The notes under the pieces: generated by a model | Told to the model about the DNA's origin: nothing | Database searches by the model: none | The model's input: the letters and a program-made list of their open reading frames with translations, nothing else | NCBI RefSeq assembly: GCF_028596025.1 | Contig: NZ_CP117167.1 | Coordinates: forward strand, 2,418,001 to 2,482,000 | Source: Mucilaginibacter jinjuensis | GTDB lineage: Bacteria > Bacteroidota > Bacteroidia > Sphingobacteriales > Sphingobacteriaceae | Direction: 5' to 3' | Length of the DNA stretch: 64,000 nt | Shown: one piece after another, positions 28,188 through 38,072 of the stretch | Numbering within the stretch: the stretch's first letter is position 1 | How the letters are laid out: each line of letters starts with the position of its first letter | Made by a program: the position numbers and the translations under genes

Positions 28188-29435
28188 TTATTGAAGAATT
28201 GCTTTTTCGCTTTCAGCAGGTTTAATTTTAGGTAGTAGTTTTGAAAATATCGCTACTATCACCAGGGCCAGTATGCCTTGACAAAGCATGGTAAGTGGCG
28301 CACCTATTTTTTGCGAGATATTACCTACCAGTAAACTGCCCAGCGGCAGCATGCCGAAAAATGCCATCGCAATAAAGCTCATTACGCGTCCACGCATGTT
28401 GGTGGCAGCTTCTATCTGTATAATGGTAATGGTGGTCGACATGGGGGTTAATGAGCCCAGCCCCAAAACCACAGCAAAGGGCAGGGCAAAAACAAAATTG
28501 CTGGTTCGCGAAAACAGGATCAGCCCGGCGCCCAATACTGTAATGCTTATCAGTAATATCTTCCTTAAGTCTATATCTTTTTTGGCAGATGCCAGTAAAA
28601 AGCTGCCCACCAATGCCCCCAGGCCAATACCGCCGGTTATGTAACCGTAAGTAGCTGCGTTGCCTTTAAAAATTACCTTCGCAAATACCGGCACCATGGT
28701 GTCGTAGGGGAAAATGAGCACGCTTAAACAAATCAACAGGTAAATGAGCATGCTGATGGCTGGTGTTTGTTTCAGGTACCGAAGGCCCTCTGTAAGTTCG
28801 GCGGCCACCTTTTTCTTGTTGACGGGCGGTTTAAATTCCGGGAATTTCATCAATATCAGCGAACCGATTACAGCTATAAAGCTGAGTGCATTGATGCTAA
28901 AACAAACACCTGCACCAAAGTCTTGCAAAACTAAACCAGATAAGGCAGGACCAACCAACCGAGCCAGGTTTACCATAGCCGAGTTAAGCGAAATGGCGTT
29001 TGCCAAATCAGCCTTATCGTCAACCATTTCATGAACCATGGGCTGTCGCGCTGGCACATCAAAAGCGTTAACTACACCTAATAATGCGCTCAATGTTAAA
29101 ATTTCCCATATTACGTAATGGTTGGTAAGTATTAGCACAGCCAGCAATATGGCTTGTATCATGGATGCTGTTTGGGTAATGAGTAATATCTTATAACGCG
29201 GGTACCTATCAGCAACAACACCGCCAAACAGGGAAAGTAAGAACGATGGAAATTGCTGCGCGAAAACAGAAAACCCGATCATTGAGGCTGAATGCGTAAG
29301 CGAATAAATAACCCATATTACAGCTGTGCGCTGCATCCAGGTACCTATTTGCGAAACAGACTGCCCGGTAAAAAACAAGGCATAATTACGGTTGCGAAAT
29401 GCGCGAAAAGTATTGTTAGTTAGTGATGTTGCCAT
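28188..29435 (-). CDS. MFS transporter, DHA3/EntS-like
   Basis: 415 residues with about twelve membrane segments. The N-terminus FRNRNYALFFTGQSVSQIGTWM, the loop FGGVVADRYPRYKILL (the MFS signature D-R-x-x-R/K) and VPARQPMVHEMV are typical of the enterobactin-exporter-like DHA3 group. It probably effluxes a small, mostly hydrophobic compound. A TetR-type regulator lies immediately upstream in the same direction, and a 7-13-7 inverted repeat shared with the regulator promoter lies 23 bp before its ATG, so expression is probably repressed until an effector arrives. Confidence 0.9.
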   Translation of the reverse strand: MATSLTNNTFRAFRNRNYALFFTGQSVSQIGTWMQRTAVIWVIYSLTHSASMIGFSVFAQQFPSFLLSLFGGVVADRYPRYKILLITQTASMIQAILLAVLILTNHYVIWEILTLSALLGVVNAFDVPARQPMVHEMVDDKADLANAISLNSAMVNLARLVGPALSGLVLQDFGAGVCFSINALSFIAVIGSLILMKFPEFKPPVNKKKVAAELTEGLRYLKQTPAISMLIYLLICLSVLIFPYDTMVPVFAKVIFKGNAATYGYITGGIGLGALVGSFLLASAKKDIDLRKILLISITVLGAGLILFSRTSNFVFALPFAVVLGLGSLTPMSTTITIIQIEAATNMRGRVMSFIAMAFFGMLPLGSLLVGNISQKIGAPLTMLCQGILALVIVAIFSKLLPKIKPAESEKAILQ

Positions 29436-29457
29436 TCTGTGTTTTATCTATAATCAT

Positions 29458-29484
29458 TTCGACATATTTTGTCTTTTTGTCGAA
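29458..29484. promoter_or_regulatory. TetR operator candidate at the exporter promoter
   Basis: TTCGACA and TGTCGAA, separated by 13 bp, form an inverted repeat. The left half with its flank (TTCGACATATTTTGT) recurs exactly, in inverse orientation, at 30168-30182 before the TetR gene. Confidence 0.65.
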
Positions 29485-29500
29485 AAGTAATCAAATTTTT

Positions 29501-30118
29501 TTATTTCTTCAATCCATTCATCATCAAACCGGTGAACTGAGCGATGGTAGGCTCAAATTCTGTTGCGTTATCTACCAGGTTTATCTCGTTTCTTATCCCC
29601 CGTATGCTACTCAGTAAAATAAAGATCAGGATATCCATTTCGTTTTCTTTAATAGCTTTTAGTTCGCCGCGTTTGATACCTTCATTTAAAATACGGGTGA
29701 GTAAAGCACCTTCCATCTTCATGATGGTGTTATGATGTACGATCTTGGTTTTCTGAAAAGCAGTTAATGCTTCTGCATCCATGCCAGCCCTTATGGCACT
29801 AAAAAAAGCACCTTTTTCTTTCACCACTTTAAGTTTTGTGATAAAGAAAGCATTGATCTTTTCTTCAACGGTCTTCGCCTGGTTTGCAGCCATTTCCATC
29901 GCGGTGAGCATCTCGTGCATCTCCACATTAAATACAGCGTCGAAAATTTCGTCTTTGTTTTTATAGTAATAGTACAGCGAACTGCGGCCTTTGCCTATAG
30001 CTTTAGCCACATCGTCCATCGTTACCTTAGCCAGGCCATACACCTGGAACAGGTGTTTAGCCGCCGTCAGGATCTGTTCCTGTATTAAATCTTCTTTGGC
30101 TGAAATGGGTGCTGACAT
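29501..30118 (-). CDS. TetR-family repressor
   Basis: 205 residues from ATG 30118 (MSAPISAKED). The frame stays open to an ATG at 30163, but that start would run through the operator at 30156-30182, so 30118 is preferred. The N-terminal HTH reads ILTAAKHLFQVYGLAKVTMDDVAKAIGKGRSSLYYYYKNKDEIF, the canonical TetR domain at residues 15-60. The C-terminal ligand domain is not typed. It probably represses itself and the MFS gene through the two matching operators. Confidence 0.92.
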   Translation of the reverse strand: MSAPISAKEDLIQEQILTAAKHLFQVYGLAKVTMDDVAKAIGKGRSSLYYYYKNKDEIFDAVFNVEMHEMLTAMEMAANQAKTVEEKINAFFITKLKVVKEKGAFFSAIRAGMDAEALTAFQKTKIVHHNTIMKMEGALLTRILNEGIKRGELKAIKENEMDILIFILLSSIRGIRNEINLVDNATEFEPTIAQFTGLMMNGLKK

Positions 30119-30155
30119 CGTATTGGGAAAGTCTAACTGCACAAAAGTAATACTA

Positions 30156-30182
30156 TTTGACAAATTAACAAAATATGTCGAA
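30156..30182. promoter_or_regulatory. TetR operator candidate at its own promoter
   Basis: TTTGACA-N13-TGTCGAA, 38 bp before the TetR ATG at 30118. It has the same arm length and spacing as the site at 29458-29484 and shares an exact 15-bp stretch with it in opposite orientation. Confidence 0.65.
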
Positions 30183-30247
30183 ATGTTTTTTAACTGATTT
30201 GTTGCACATCGTAGTCCGAATTAAGATTAGCTTAACATTGAATGTTT

Positions 30248-30255
30248 TAATTTTG
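30248..30255 (+). promoter_or_regulatory. -7 element candidate of the ECF sigma gene
   Basis: TAATTTTG matches the Bacteroidota -7 box TAnnTTTG, 10 bp before the sigma factor ATG. No good -33 TTTG lies at the usual distance; a TTAG at 30227-30230 is the nearest. Confidence 0.35.
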
Positions 30256-30265
30256 CTGCCTGTCG

Positions 30266-30862
30266 ATGGAGCATTTTTCTGATTTAGCCTTACTGGAACA
30301 AATTAAAGCGAGCGATCATTTCGCCTTCGATGTTTTGTTCGACCGCTATTGGGAGAAACTCTATAAAACTGCTTATGCCCGCCTGGGCGACGATGTAATT
30401 GCGCAGGACATTGTGCAGGAGATCTTTATCAAGATCTGGCAACGCCGCGAAAGCCTCAGCATCAATACTTCGCTCGAAAATTATTTGCATGGTGCCGTAC
30501 GTTTAAGCGTGATCAGCCATTTCCGTTCACAGCAGGCAACCGACGTTAAGATGCAGGATGCTTTGGAGCGGATTAACCTGCTCGAAGACTCGATAGAAGC
30601 CATTGCCGATTACATCGAACTGGAAAAAACATTGGAAGAGGCTGTAAACAACATGCCCGAAATGCTCAAAAAAGTTTACATGCTGCGCAGCGACAATCTT
30701 TCAGTAAAAGCCATAGCAGGCGAATTGGGCCTGGCCGACCAAACAGTTAAAAACTATATTGCCGAGGCTACGCGCCGCTTGCGCATCGTAATTGCTGAGA
30801 AATATCCCGAGAAGCACCTTACTTATACAGCCTTATTGCTGCCCTTGCTACTTCACAAATAA
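30266..30862 (+). CDS. ECF-type RNA polymerase sigma factor
   Basis: 198 residues. Sigma region 2 reads FAFDVLFDRYWEKLY, DIVQEIFIKIWQRRESL and LENYLHGAVRLSVISHFR. Region 4 is LEEAVNNMPEMLKKVYML followed by SVKAIAGELGLADQTVKNYI. It belongs to the Bacteroidota-specific group that is paired with FecR anti-sigma factors and drives SusC/SusD operons. The fecR gene follows after 72 bp and susC/susD next, the standard cell-surface signalling order: SusC N-terminal domain, FecR, sigma, susCD promoter. Confidence 0.95.
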   Translation: MEHFSDLALLEQIKASDHFAFDVLFDRYWEKLYKTAYARLGDDVIAQDIVQEIFIKIWQRRESLSINTSLENYLHGAVRLSVISHFRSQQATDVKMQDALERINLLEDSIEAIADYIELEKTLEEAVNNMPEMLKKVYMLRSDNLSVKAIAGELGLADQTVKNYIAEATRRLRIVIAEKYPEKHLTYTALLLPLLLHK

Positions 30863-30934
30863 TTAACATAAGTTTCATCTTAATTATAAGTACCCCGGTG
30901 GGTTTTCAGCGACTTAATACTGAAAACCCCAGAT

Positions 30935-31876
30935 ATGGATATTGATAAATTTAGACAGAAACTAACAAGATACTTAAAGGGCGAAGCCAACGAAACAGAG
31001 AACGCCTTGATTGATGCCTGGTACCGATCATATAAAGATAAGGAACAGGATTTGAGCGAGGCTGAAAAGCAACGCATCAGAAATGTCATCTACGCTAAGG
31101 TAAAACCTGTTATAGTAAAGCCCTCTGTTTTCAGGTTGCCTGTGTTCCGTATTGCAGCAAGCCTATTAGTTTTTGCAGGGTTATCGTTGATGTTTTATCG
31201 TTTGCGCACACTTCGTTTGGCAAAAGAGCAGGTAGTTTACAATACCATTCGCACTTCTACCAAAGGTCTCAAACAAATTAACCTGCCCGATAGCTCTGTA
31301 GTGTGGCTAAATGCAGCCAGTACAATCCAGGTGCCGGTTGAGTTTAAAGGCCACCTGCGCGAAATAAAATTGATTGAGGGTGAAGCATTTTTCGATGTAA
31401 AAAGAAACCTGCAGCATCCGTTTGTGGTACACACCGGTAAATTAAATGTACAGGTGCTGGGTACCTCATTCAATGTACGATCTTATCAAAAACTAAGCAA
31501 TATTCAGGTTTCGGTTGCTACAGGTAAGGTAGGGGTTGTTAAAGGCGGCAAATGCCTGGCTATGTTATTGCCCGGTCAGCAATTAAGTTACGCAACAATC
31601 ACAGGTCAATATCATGAGCAAGCAGTTAATGCTAATGACGCCCAGAGCTGGAAAACGGGTTATACCACATTATCGCAAGCCAATTTCCAGGAACTGGCAG
31701 TGGTGATCAATAATATTTTTGGCTTATCGCTAAAAGCAGGAAATGAGCATGTAAACAGCTACCTGTTCAGCATGCGTATCCAGCACAACTTGCCGGCCGA
31801 TCAGATTTTAAAAGTGATCAGCCAAATTCACAACACACATTTCAGAAAGGAGGGCAAGGACGTAATTCTCTACTAA
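30935..31876 (+). CDS. FecR-family anti-sigma factor
   Basis: 313 residues. An N-terminal cytoplasmic helical part (FRQKLTRYLKGEANETENALIDAWY) is followed by one membrane segment (about 70-87, VFRIAASLLVFAGLSLMF). The periplasmic FecR domain contains LPDSSVVWLNAASTIQVP, EGEAFFDVKRN and LGTSFNVRSY, and the C-terminal DUF4974 domain YLFSMRIQHNLPADQILKVISQI ends the protein. It should hold the upstream sigma factor until the STN domain of the SusC protein signals substrate. Confidence 0.95.
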   Translation: MDIDKFRQKLTRYLKGEANETENALIDAWYRSYKDKEQDLSEAEKQRIRNVIYAKVKPVIVKPSVFRLPVFRIAASLLVFAGLSLMFYRLRTLRLAKEQVVYNTIRTSTKGLKQINLPDSSVVWLNAASTIQVPVEFKGHLREIKLIEGEAFFDVKRNLQHPFVVHTGKLNVQVLGTSFNVRSYQKLSNIQVSVATGKVGVVKGGKCLAMLLPGQQLSYATITGQYHEQAVNANDAQSWKTGYTTLSQANFQELAVVINNIFGLSLKAGNEHVNSYLFSMRIQHNLPADQILKVISQIHNTHFRKEGKDVILY

Positions 31877-31891
31877 ACCTCCAAAAAACAA

Positions 31892-31919
31892 ACGGCCCTG
31901 TACGCTAATACAGAGCCGT
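31892..31919 (+). terminator. Hairpin between fecR and susC
   Basis: ACGGCcCTGTA and TACAGaGCCGT form an 11-base stem with one mismatch and a six-base loop, followed by TAATAATTTTT. It probably separates the regulatory pair from the strongly expressed susCD transcript. Confidence 0.7.
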
Positions 31920-32004
31920 GTAATAATTTTTGCGAGCCAACGGACGGCAATCCACGGCTTGCAATGCTCAGCAAATATTCACACTTACAAAAGCAATCAA
32001 AAAT

Positions 32005-35000
32005 ATGAATTTCTATACACTGTTATGGAAGCAATTTATGCGAACTACAATTTTAGCATTTAGTATCCTGCTCACTATCGGGCTGCTGTATGTAGAAGCA
32101 GCCAACGTTAAGGCCCAGGGCCTTAACAGCCGCATTAACGTGTCGGTTGGCAACGAGAATTTGTCTTCGGTAATTAAAAAGCTCGAAAGCAAATCCAACC
32201 TGATATTTGCCTATGATGAAGCTTATCTCGGGCTAAAGGACATCTACGTAAAGCCCGCCAGCTTTACAGATGAGCCTTTAGACATGGTGCTTAGCAACGT
32301 TTTAAAATACTCTGGTATCGGCTTTAAAGAAGAAGCCGGCAACATCCTGTTGTTTAAACAAGGCTCGGGTAAAATTACCGGCCGCGTAACCGACGAAACC
32401 GGTGCGCCACTACCCGGTGCTTCGGTAAAAATTGCCGGTACTGGTACAGGTGTGGTAACCAACAATGATGGCGGCTACGTACTTAACGTACCCGAAGGTA
32501 CTTATACGGTAGAGGTAACCTTTGTTGGCTACAGTAAAAGCGAAACCAAAGATGTAAAGGTAGTAGCCAATAAAATAGCAACAATTAATGTGAGCCTTAC
32601 GGGTGGCAGCCTGCTTAAAGAGGTTACTGTAAGTTATGGTAAACAGCGTGCAAAAGAGATTACCGGTTCAATAGCCGAGTTAAATGCATCTTCTTTAAAA
32701 GATATGCCTGTAATACAATTTGCACAGCAATTGGAGGGCAAGGTAGCAGGCGTGTCTGTTGTGCAAAGCAGCGGCCAGCCGGGTAGGGGCATTGATTTCC
32801 GGATCCGTGGGGCTGCATCGTTTTTTACAGACAACCAGCCTCTTTTTGTGATCGACGGTATGCCGATTACCGGGAGTATCAACAATATCAATCCCGATGA
32901 AATTGAAAGTTTCAGTATCCTGAAAGATGCTTCTGCTACAGCATTGTATGGTTCACGAGCATCAAACGGGGTAATATTAATTACCACCCGCCACGCTAAA
33001 CCAGGTGCTGGTGCTACAGTAGAATTTAATGCGAATTATGGCGTGCAGGTGTTACCCGGTAACAAAGTACCGAAAGTAATGAATGGCGAGCAATTTGCCG
33101 AGTTTATGCGCGAGCGTGCACAGGACGGCTTGCTGTATGAAAAAAATTATAGCATTGCTGCCGACTACAAAGCAGCTTACCTTGACAGGGACCCTGCAAG
33201 CTACGGAGAGGGAACCAACTGGTACAAACTGCTTACACGTGCCGCACCCATCCAAAATTATGATGTGGCTATCCAATCGGCTACCGAAAAATCATCTTCT
33301 ACTGCTATTGTGAGCTACTCTGATCAGCAGGGTGTTTTAATTAACACTGGTACACGCTTGTTTTCTGCACGTATTAATAAAGATGTAACCGCAGTTGATG
33401 GTAAACTAAAAGTTGGGTTTAACCTGGCGCCAAGTTACCGCTTAGATCATAACAACCGCTTAACCACAGACGGTGTGGGCGGTTTATTCGAGCGTATTTT
33501 CGAGGCCAGCCCGCTGATTGCGCCTTTTAATCCCGATGGTACCTACCAGCGTAATGTAAGCTCGCCGGGTATGGTGGCCTATATTAACCCATTGGCACAA
33601 TTTAATTTAACCAATGATGATTATAAAACCACACGTATACTTGGAAATGGTTACATCAACTACGAGGTTGTAAAAGACCTGTTATTGAAAGTAAACGTAG
33701 GTGTTGATAAGGGCGGCGAAACCCGTAATTACTACCAGTCGGGTATTGTAAGCTCTACAGTTAACAACCCAACCGGTACCAGCAGTTCGGTAGATAATGG
33801 TTCATATACGGCCGAAGGGTACATCAATTACAAAAAAACTTTCCACCACGATCATAACCTCGAAATCTTAGGCGGTTACTCTGCCCAGAAGTATTCATCA
33901 ACCTCTAATACCTTAACCGGTTTAGGTTTCCCTAATGATGATATCCCATACCTTACAGCGGCAACCAGTGTAACCGGTAACAGCAGCTATACAGCTTATT
34001 CATTACTGTCTGTTATCGGCCGCATCAACTATAATTATAAAGGTAAATACCTGTTGCAAGGTGCTTTTCGTAACGATGGCTCTTCCCGCTTCGGTGCAAA
34101 TTCTAGGTATGGTAATTTCCCTTCAGTATCAGCCGGCTGGGTGGTAAGCGACGAGAAATTTATGGAACGCTTTAAAGACGTGGATCTGTTTAAGATCCGC
34201 GCCAGCTACGGGGTAACGGGTAATAACTTTTTCTCAAGTAATTATGTGGCACAATCCACTACCTCAAATTACTACTACGATTATAATAACACCATTACCC
34301 AGGGTACCACACTCAGCAATTTGGGTAATGCCAATTTACAATGGGAGCGGAGCTTACAGCTTGATTTAGGTTTTGACCTGAGCCTGCTGAAAAACCGCAT
34401 CAGCCTTACTTACGATTATTATCACAAAATTTCTGACCACCTGATACAAGCCAGGCCGCTGCCAACTTCATCGGGTTTTAGCACCGTTTATGATAACGTA
34501 GGTAAACTGGCTTTCTGGGGACATGAGATCACGATCAATACCGTTAACATTAACAACCGCGACTTTAAATGGAACAGTTCCTTCAATATCTCGTTCGATC
34601 GTAACATCATCAAGAGTTTAGTATCACCGGGTTATATCCGCCGTAACAATACTGTATCTTCTGATTATTTCCGCCAGCAGGTTGGTCACCACTTGGGTGA
34701 GTTTTATGGTTTTATTTATGAAGGATTATATAAGAATGCAGCCGACCTGGCCAGTTCAGCAAAATATCAGGCCACTGCTACATCCCCTAACGGATCATCA
34801 GACATTGGTACCATCAAGGTTAAAGATATTAACGGCGACGGCGTGATTGATGATGTGAACGACCGTACCTTTATTGGCGACCCTACACCTACCTTTACAG
34901 GTGGTTTTACCAACCACTTTACCTATAAAAGGTTCGACCTCAACATCCATACCTCGTTCTCTGTAGGCGGCCAGATTCTGAACGCAGCAAAATGGGCTTA

Positions 35001-35397
35001 CCAAACCAATATGGATGGTTCGCGCGTACCATTGGCTGCCGCGCTTGATCACTGGCGTTCTATCGACGATCCGGGTTCGGGCATTTATCCGCGTACTAAA
35101 ACAGGTACTACAGCAATTGGCCGCGAGGTAAACTCACAGTGGCTCGAAAACGGCTCGTACTTCGCCATCAAAAATATCTCTTTGGGGTATACGCTGCCTT
35201 TCAAAAATAATTTCGCCTTTAAATCGCTTCGTGTTTACGGCTCGGTACAGCAAGCCTTTGTATTTACCGGTTACTCGGGCATGAACCCTGAGATCAGTTT
35301 AAGCGGCCAGGATCCAACACAAGGTATTGGTGTGGATGAGAATGGCTACCCGGTACCGAGAACTTTCTCAATAGGTGTTTCAGCGTCATTAAAATAA
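32005..35397 (+). CDS. SusC/RagA-family TonB-linked outer-membrane receptor
   Basis: 1130 residues from ATG 32005; an in-frame TTG at 31930 lies in the hairpin region and is not needed. The order is signal segment (about 13-35), STN domain (LSSVIKKLESKSNLIFAYDE), CarboxypepD_reg-like domain (ITGRVTDETGAPLPGASVKI), plug domain (IDFRIRGAASFF, PLFVIDGMPI, ILKDASATALYGSRASNGVI) and a 22-strand-type barrel ending RTFSIGVSASLK. The STN domain marks it as a signal transducer for FecR. It imports the ligand captured by SusD. The two phosphoesterases downstream suggest a phosphate-ester ligand rather than a polysaccharide. Confidence 0.95.
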   Translation: MNFYTLLWKQFMRTTILAFSILLTIGLLYVEAANVKAQGLNSRINVSVGNENLSSVIKKLESKSNLIFAYDEAYLGLKDIYVKPASFTDEPLDMVLSNVLKYSGIGFKEEAGNILLFKQGSGKITGRVTDETGAPLPGASVKIAGTGTGVVTNNDGGYVLNVPEGTYTVEVTFVGYSKSETKDVKVVANKIATINVSLTGGSLLKEVTVSYGKQRAKEITGSIAELNASSLKDMPVIQFAQQLEGKVAGVSVVQSSGQPGRGIDFRIRGAASFFTDNQPLFVIDGMPITGSINNINPDEIESFSILKDASATALYGSRASNGVILITTRHAKPGAGATVEFNANYGVQVLPGNKVPKVMNGEQFAEFMRERAQDGLLYEKNYSIAADYKAAYLDRDPASYGEGTNWYKLLTRAAPIQNYDVAIQSATEKSSSTAIVSYSDQQGVLINTGTRLFSARINKDVTAVDGKLKVGFNLAPSYRLDHNNRLTTDGVGGLFERIFEASPLIAPFNPDGTYQRNVSSPGMVAYINPLAQFNLTNDDYKTTRILGNGYINYEVVKDLLLKVNVGVDKGGETRNYYQSGIVSSTVNNPTGTSSSVDNGSYTAEGYINYKKTFHHDHNLEILGGYSAQKYSSTSNTLTGLGFPNDDIPYLTAATSVTGNSSYTAYSLLSVIGRINYNYKGKYLLQGAFRNDGSSRFGANSRYGNFPSVSAGWVVSDEKFMERFKDVDLFKIRASYGVTGNNFFSSNYVAQSTTSNYYYDYNNTITQGTTLSNLGNANLQWERSLQLDLGFDLSLLKNRISLTYDYYHKISDHLIQARPLPTSSGFSTVYDNVGKLAFWGHEITINTVNINNRDFKWNSSFNISFDRNIIKSLVSPGYIRRNNTVSSDYFRQQVGHHLGEFYGFIYEGLYKNAADLASSAKYQATATSPNGSSDIGTIKVKDINGDGVIDDVNDRTFIGDPTPTFTGGFTNHFTYKRFDLNIHTSFSVGGQILNAAKWAYQTNMDGSRVPLAAALDHWRSIDDPGSGIYPRTKTGTTAIGREVNSQWLENGSYFAIKNISLGYTLPFKNNFAFKSLRVYGSVQQAFVFTGYSGMNPEISLSGQDPTQGIGVDENGYPVPRTFSIGVSASLK

Positions 35398-35424
35398 TTG
35401 AAAGCAAAATTTAAAAAGAGCACA

Positions 35425-36963
35425 ATGAAAAAAATATATACTTTGATGGGGCTGGTATTGCTAACAGCAGCTTCATGCAAAAAAAGCTTTATTGATCTGG
35501 CGCCCAAATCATCATACAGCGACCAGAATTATTACCAAACAGATGCGCAATTCGGGCAGGCAACAACAGCTGCTTATGCAGGCTTGCGCGATGTGGTGAC
35601 TACCGATTACCTTTTCTCGGAAATGCGCTCTGATAACACAATTTATCAGTCGTTTTTAAGTAACAGGGGTACGGCCTATACAGACCGCGAAAAACTTTCT
35701 GATTTTATGGATCCATCAACTGATAGCTATACCGCTACCGAATGGCAGGATCTGTACCTCGTAATATCAAGGGCTAATATTGTAATCTCGAGGTTGAAAA
35801 CCGCATCTGGCATCCCCGATGCTTCTGTAAAAAGCTACGACGGCCAATGTAAATTTCTGCGTGCGCTGATGTACTTTAAGTTGGTGCGCCTGTTTGGTGG
35901 TGTGCCGCTGTTTTTGAATGAAGTGCGTACGCCTGAAGATGCTTTCCTGCCGCGCTCATCTGCCGATGATGTGTACAAACAAATTATTGCCGATGCTACC
36001 GATGCCATGACCGAACTGCCGGTACCAACAAAATTTCCCCAAACTGGAGCCGCTACCAAGGGTGCTGCTACGGTATTATTGGCCGATGTATATGTAACGC
36101 AGAAACGCTGGGCTGAAGCCGAGACCTTACTGAACAGCTTGTCAACGATGGGTTACTCCCTAAACGCCAATTATTCTGACGCTTTTTTACCTGCTAATAA
36201 AAACAACAAAGAGTCGTTATTTGAGGTGCAGTTTTTGGATGGAACCACTACGGGTTCAACACCCAACCCTTTGTGTTTTCACTTTTTGCCACGTAGTAAA
36301 AATACTTCGTTAATTACCACGCTGGCTATTGATAACACCACTACGGGCGGCTGGAACACACCAACACAGGATCTGATTAGTAACTACGAAGCGGGCGACA
36401 AGCGCCTGGATGCTTCTATCGGTGTTGCCGAAGGTGTGTATGATGGCAGTAACTATTTTACTTATTCTGCCGTGAAGAGCATTGTAGGATACACCACGCC
36501 TCCAAGCGGAAAAACGGCAGTGCCTTATTGTAAAAAATATGAACACACACCTGCAGCTATAACAGGTTCGGCTGATGATTTCCCTATTTACCGTTACTCA
36601 GAAGCCTTATTGTTATTGGCCGAAGCGCAAAACGAGCAGGGTAAGTCACCTTTAACTGCTTTAAATACAGTGCGTGCCCGTGCAGGATTGGCTCCTGTTA
36701 CCAGTGCCGATCAAACAACCCTGCGTAATACTATTTTACACGAGCGCCGTGTTGAGCTGGCCTTCGAAAACAAACGCTGGCACGATTTGACACGCACCGG
36801 TAATGCATTAACTGTGATGAATGCCTTTGGTGTGAAACTGAAAACCCAGATCAGCTACATCTCGGCAGATTCATACATCGTTACTAACGATAAACTACTG
36901 TTTCCACTGCCTCAGGCTGAAGTAGGTCTGAATACGCAGCTTACACAAAATCCAGGTTATTAA
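35425..36963 (+). CDS. SusD/RagB-family substrate-binding lipoprotein
   Basis: 512 residues from ATG 35425; an earlier TTG at 35398 abuts the susC stop but would spoil the signal. The signal ends in the lipobox LLTAASCKK, so the protein is a lipoprotein. Internal features typical of SusD are FIDLAPKSSYSDQNYYQTDAQF, CKFLRALMYFKLVRLFGGVPLF, and near the end ARAGLAP, HERRVELAFENKRWHDLTRTG and LFPLPQAEVGLN. It is 27 bp downstream of susC and forms the lid of the SusCD complex. Confidence 0.95.
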   Translation: MKKIYTLMGLVLLTAASCKKSFIDLAPKSSYSDQNYYQTDAQFGQATTAAYAGLRDVVTTDYLFSEMRSDNTIYQSFLSNRGTAYTDREKLSDFMDPSTDSYTATEWQDLYLVISRANIVISRLKTASGIPDASVKSYDGQCKFLRALMYFKLVRLFGGVPLFLNEVRTPEDAFLPRSSADDVYKQIIADATDAMTELPVPTKFPQTGAATKGAATVLLADVYVTQKRWAEAETLLNSLSTMGYSLNANYSDAFLPANKNNKESLFEVQFLDGTTTGSTPNPLCFHFLPRSKNTSLITTLAIDNTTTGGWNTPTQDLISNYEAGDKRLDASIGVAEGVYDGSNYFTYSAVKSIVGYTTPPSGKTAVPYCKKYEHTPAAITGSADDFPIYRYSEALLLLAEAQNEQGKSPLTALNTVRARAGLAPVTSADQTTLRNTILHERRVELAFENKRWHDLTRTGNALTVMNAFGVKLKTQISYISADSYIVTNDKLLFPLPQAEVGLNTQLTQNPGY

Positions 36964-36971
36964 TATCCTTT

Positions 36972-36997
36972 ACCCCGCTGCTGCAAGGCAGCGGGGT
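36972..36997 (+). terminator. Hairpin after susD
   Basis: ACCCCGCTGC and GCAGCGGGGT form a 10-bp perfect stem with a six-base loop, followed by ATTTCATTT. It lies 8 bp after the susD stop and 20 bp before the phosphoesterase gene, so it may reduce rather than block read-through. Confidence 0.75.
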
Positions 36998-37017
36998 ATT
37001 TCATTTACACTATACTT

Positions 37018-38043
37018 ATGGCAACATTTAAAAATATATGCTTAGCCTCATTGGCTATGGGCATGCTCACGTTTGGCAACCAGGTAAAGGCCGCAACGCT
37101 GGTTGATACGGTGCTCAACACGCCCGGTACCCCTGCAGTGGTTAAGCCCGGTGATTTCTCAATCGCTGTATTACCCGATACGCAATATTATATTGCCCAG
37201 GCACAGCTTGGCGGTACATTCGATATGTTTAAAGCACAGATTGAGTGGATCCAGAAAAACCAGGTTAAAGAGAACATAGCTTATGTTGCCCACATGGGCG
37301 ATATTACCGAGCATGGCGACAACCCGGTAACCAATCGTTCTGAATGGTATCTGGCAAAAACTGCGCTTTATGGTTTGGAAACTCCTGTAAGTATCCCTTA
37401 CGGTTTAAGTGTGGGTAACCACGATCAGTTTCCATCGCAATACCCTGTAACCGGCACTACCAATGGTTATAATAAATATTTTGGCGTTCCGCATTTCGAA
37501 GGACGGCCATATTACGGCGGCCATTACGGTAAAAATAATGATAGCCATTATGACTTGTTTACCGCAGGTGGAGTTGATTTTATTGTTCTATTTCTCGAGT
37601 TTGATTCGCATAACGAAGACCAGGCCAATATGTACGGTTGGGCCAATGAGATCCTGAAAAAATATGCATCGCGCAAAGCCATTGTGGTAAGCCACTCCAT
37701 ACTGCACTTTGCCCCGGTAGCAGGTTCGTTAACCCCGCAGGCACCGTTTAACGCCGAGGGTAAAGCTATCTATGAAGCCTTAAAAGGCAACCCTAATGTG
37801 TTTATGATGCTTTGCGGCCACGTTGGCGATAATGGCGAAGGCTATCGTACCGAAACCTATAACGGCCATACCATCAAAGCTTTCCTAAGCGATTACCAGA
37901 GCCGACCAAATGGTGGTAATGGATTGATGCGTTTGTACAAGTTCTCGGTTAAGAACAACGAGTTGTCTGTTCGCACATTTTCGCCATACACTAAAGAGAG
38001 CGAAACCGATGGCGACAGTCAGTTCACCGTTCCTTTATTCTAA
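37018..38043 (+). CDS. Secreted metallophosphoesterase (calcineurin-like)
   Basis: 341 residues with an N-terminal signal (ICLASLAMGMLTFGNQVKAA). The dinuclear metal motifs are AVLPDTQYY (D-x-Q variant), HMGDITEHGD, GLSVGNHDQF, VVSHSILHF and LCGHVGDN, in the order of the metallophosphatase fold. The natural substrate is unknown. It follows susCD after a hairpin and precedes an ectonucleotide-pyrophosphatase-like gene by 29 bp, so the two phosphoesterases probably act together in the periplasm or at the surface on the compound imported through SusCD. Confidence 0.92.
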   Translation: MATFKNICLASLAMGMLTFGNQVKAATLVDTVLNTPGTPAVVKPGDFSIAVLPDTQYYIAQAQLGGTFDMFKAQIEWIQKNQVKENIAYVAHMGDITEHGDNPVTNRSEWYLAKTALYGLETPVSIPYGLSVGNHDQFPSQYPVTGTTNGYNKYFGVPHFEGRPYYGGHYGKNNDSHYDLFTAGGVDFIVLFLEFDSHNEDQANMYGWANEILKKYASRKAIVVSHSILHFAPVAGSLTPQAPFNAEGKAIYEALKGNPNVFMMLCGHVGDNGEGYRTETYNGHTIKAFLSDYQSRPNGGNGLMRLYKFSVKNNELSVRTFSPYTKESETDGDSQFTVPLF

Positions 38044-38072
38044 ATACACATTTACCTATTCAATAAACATTT

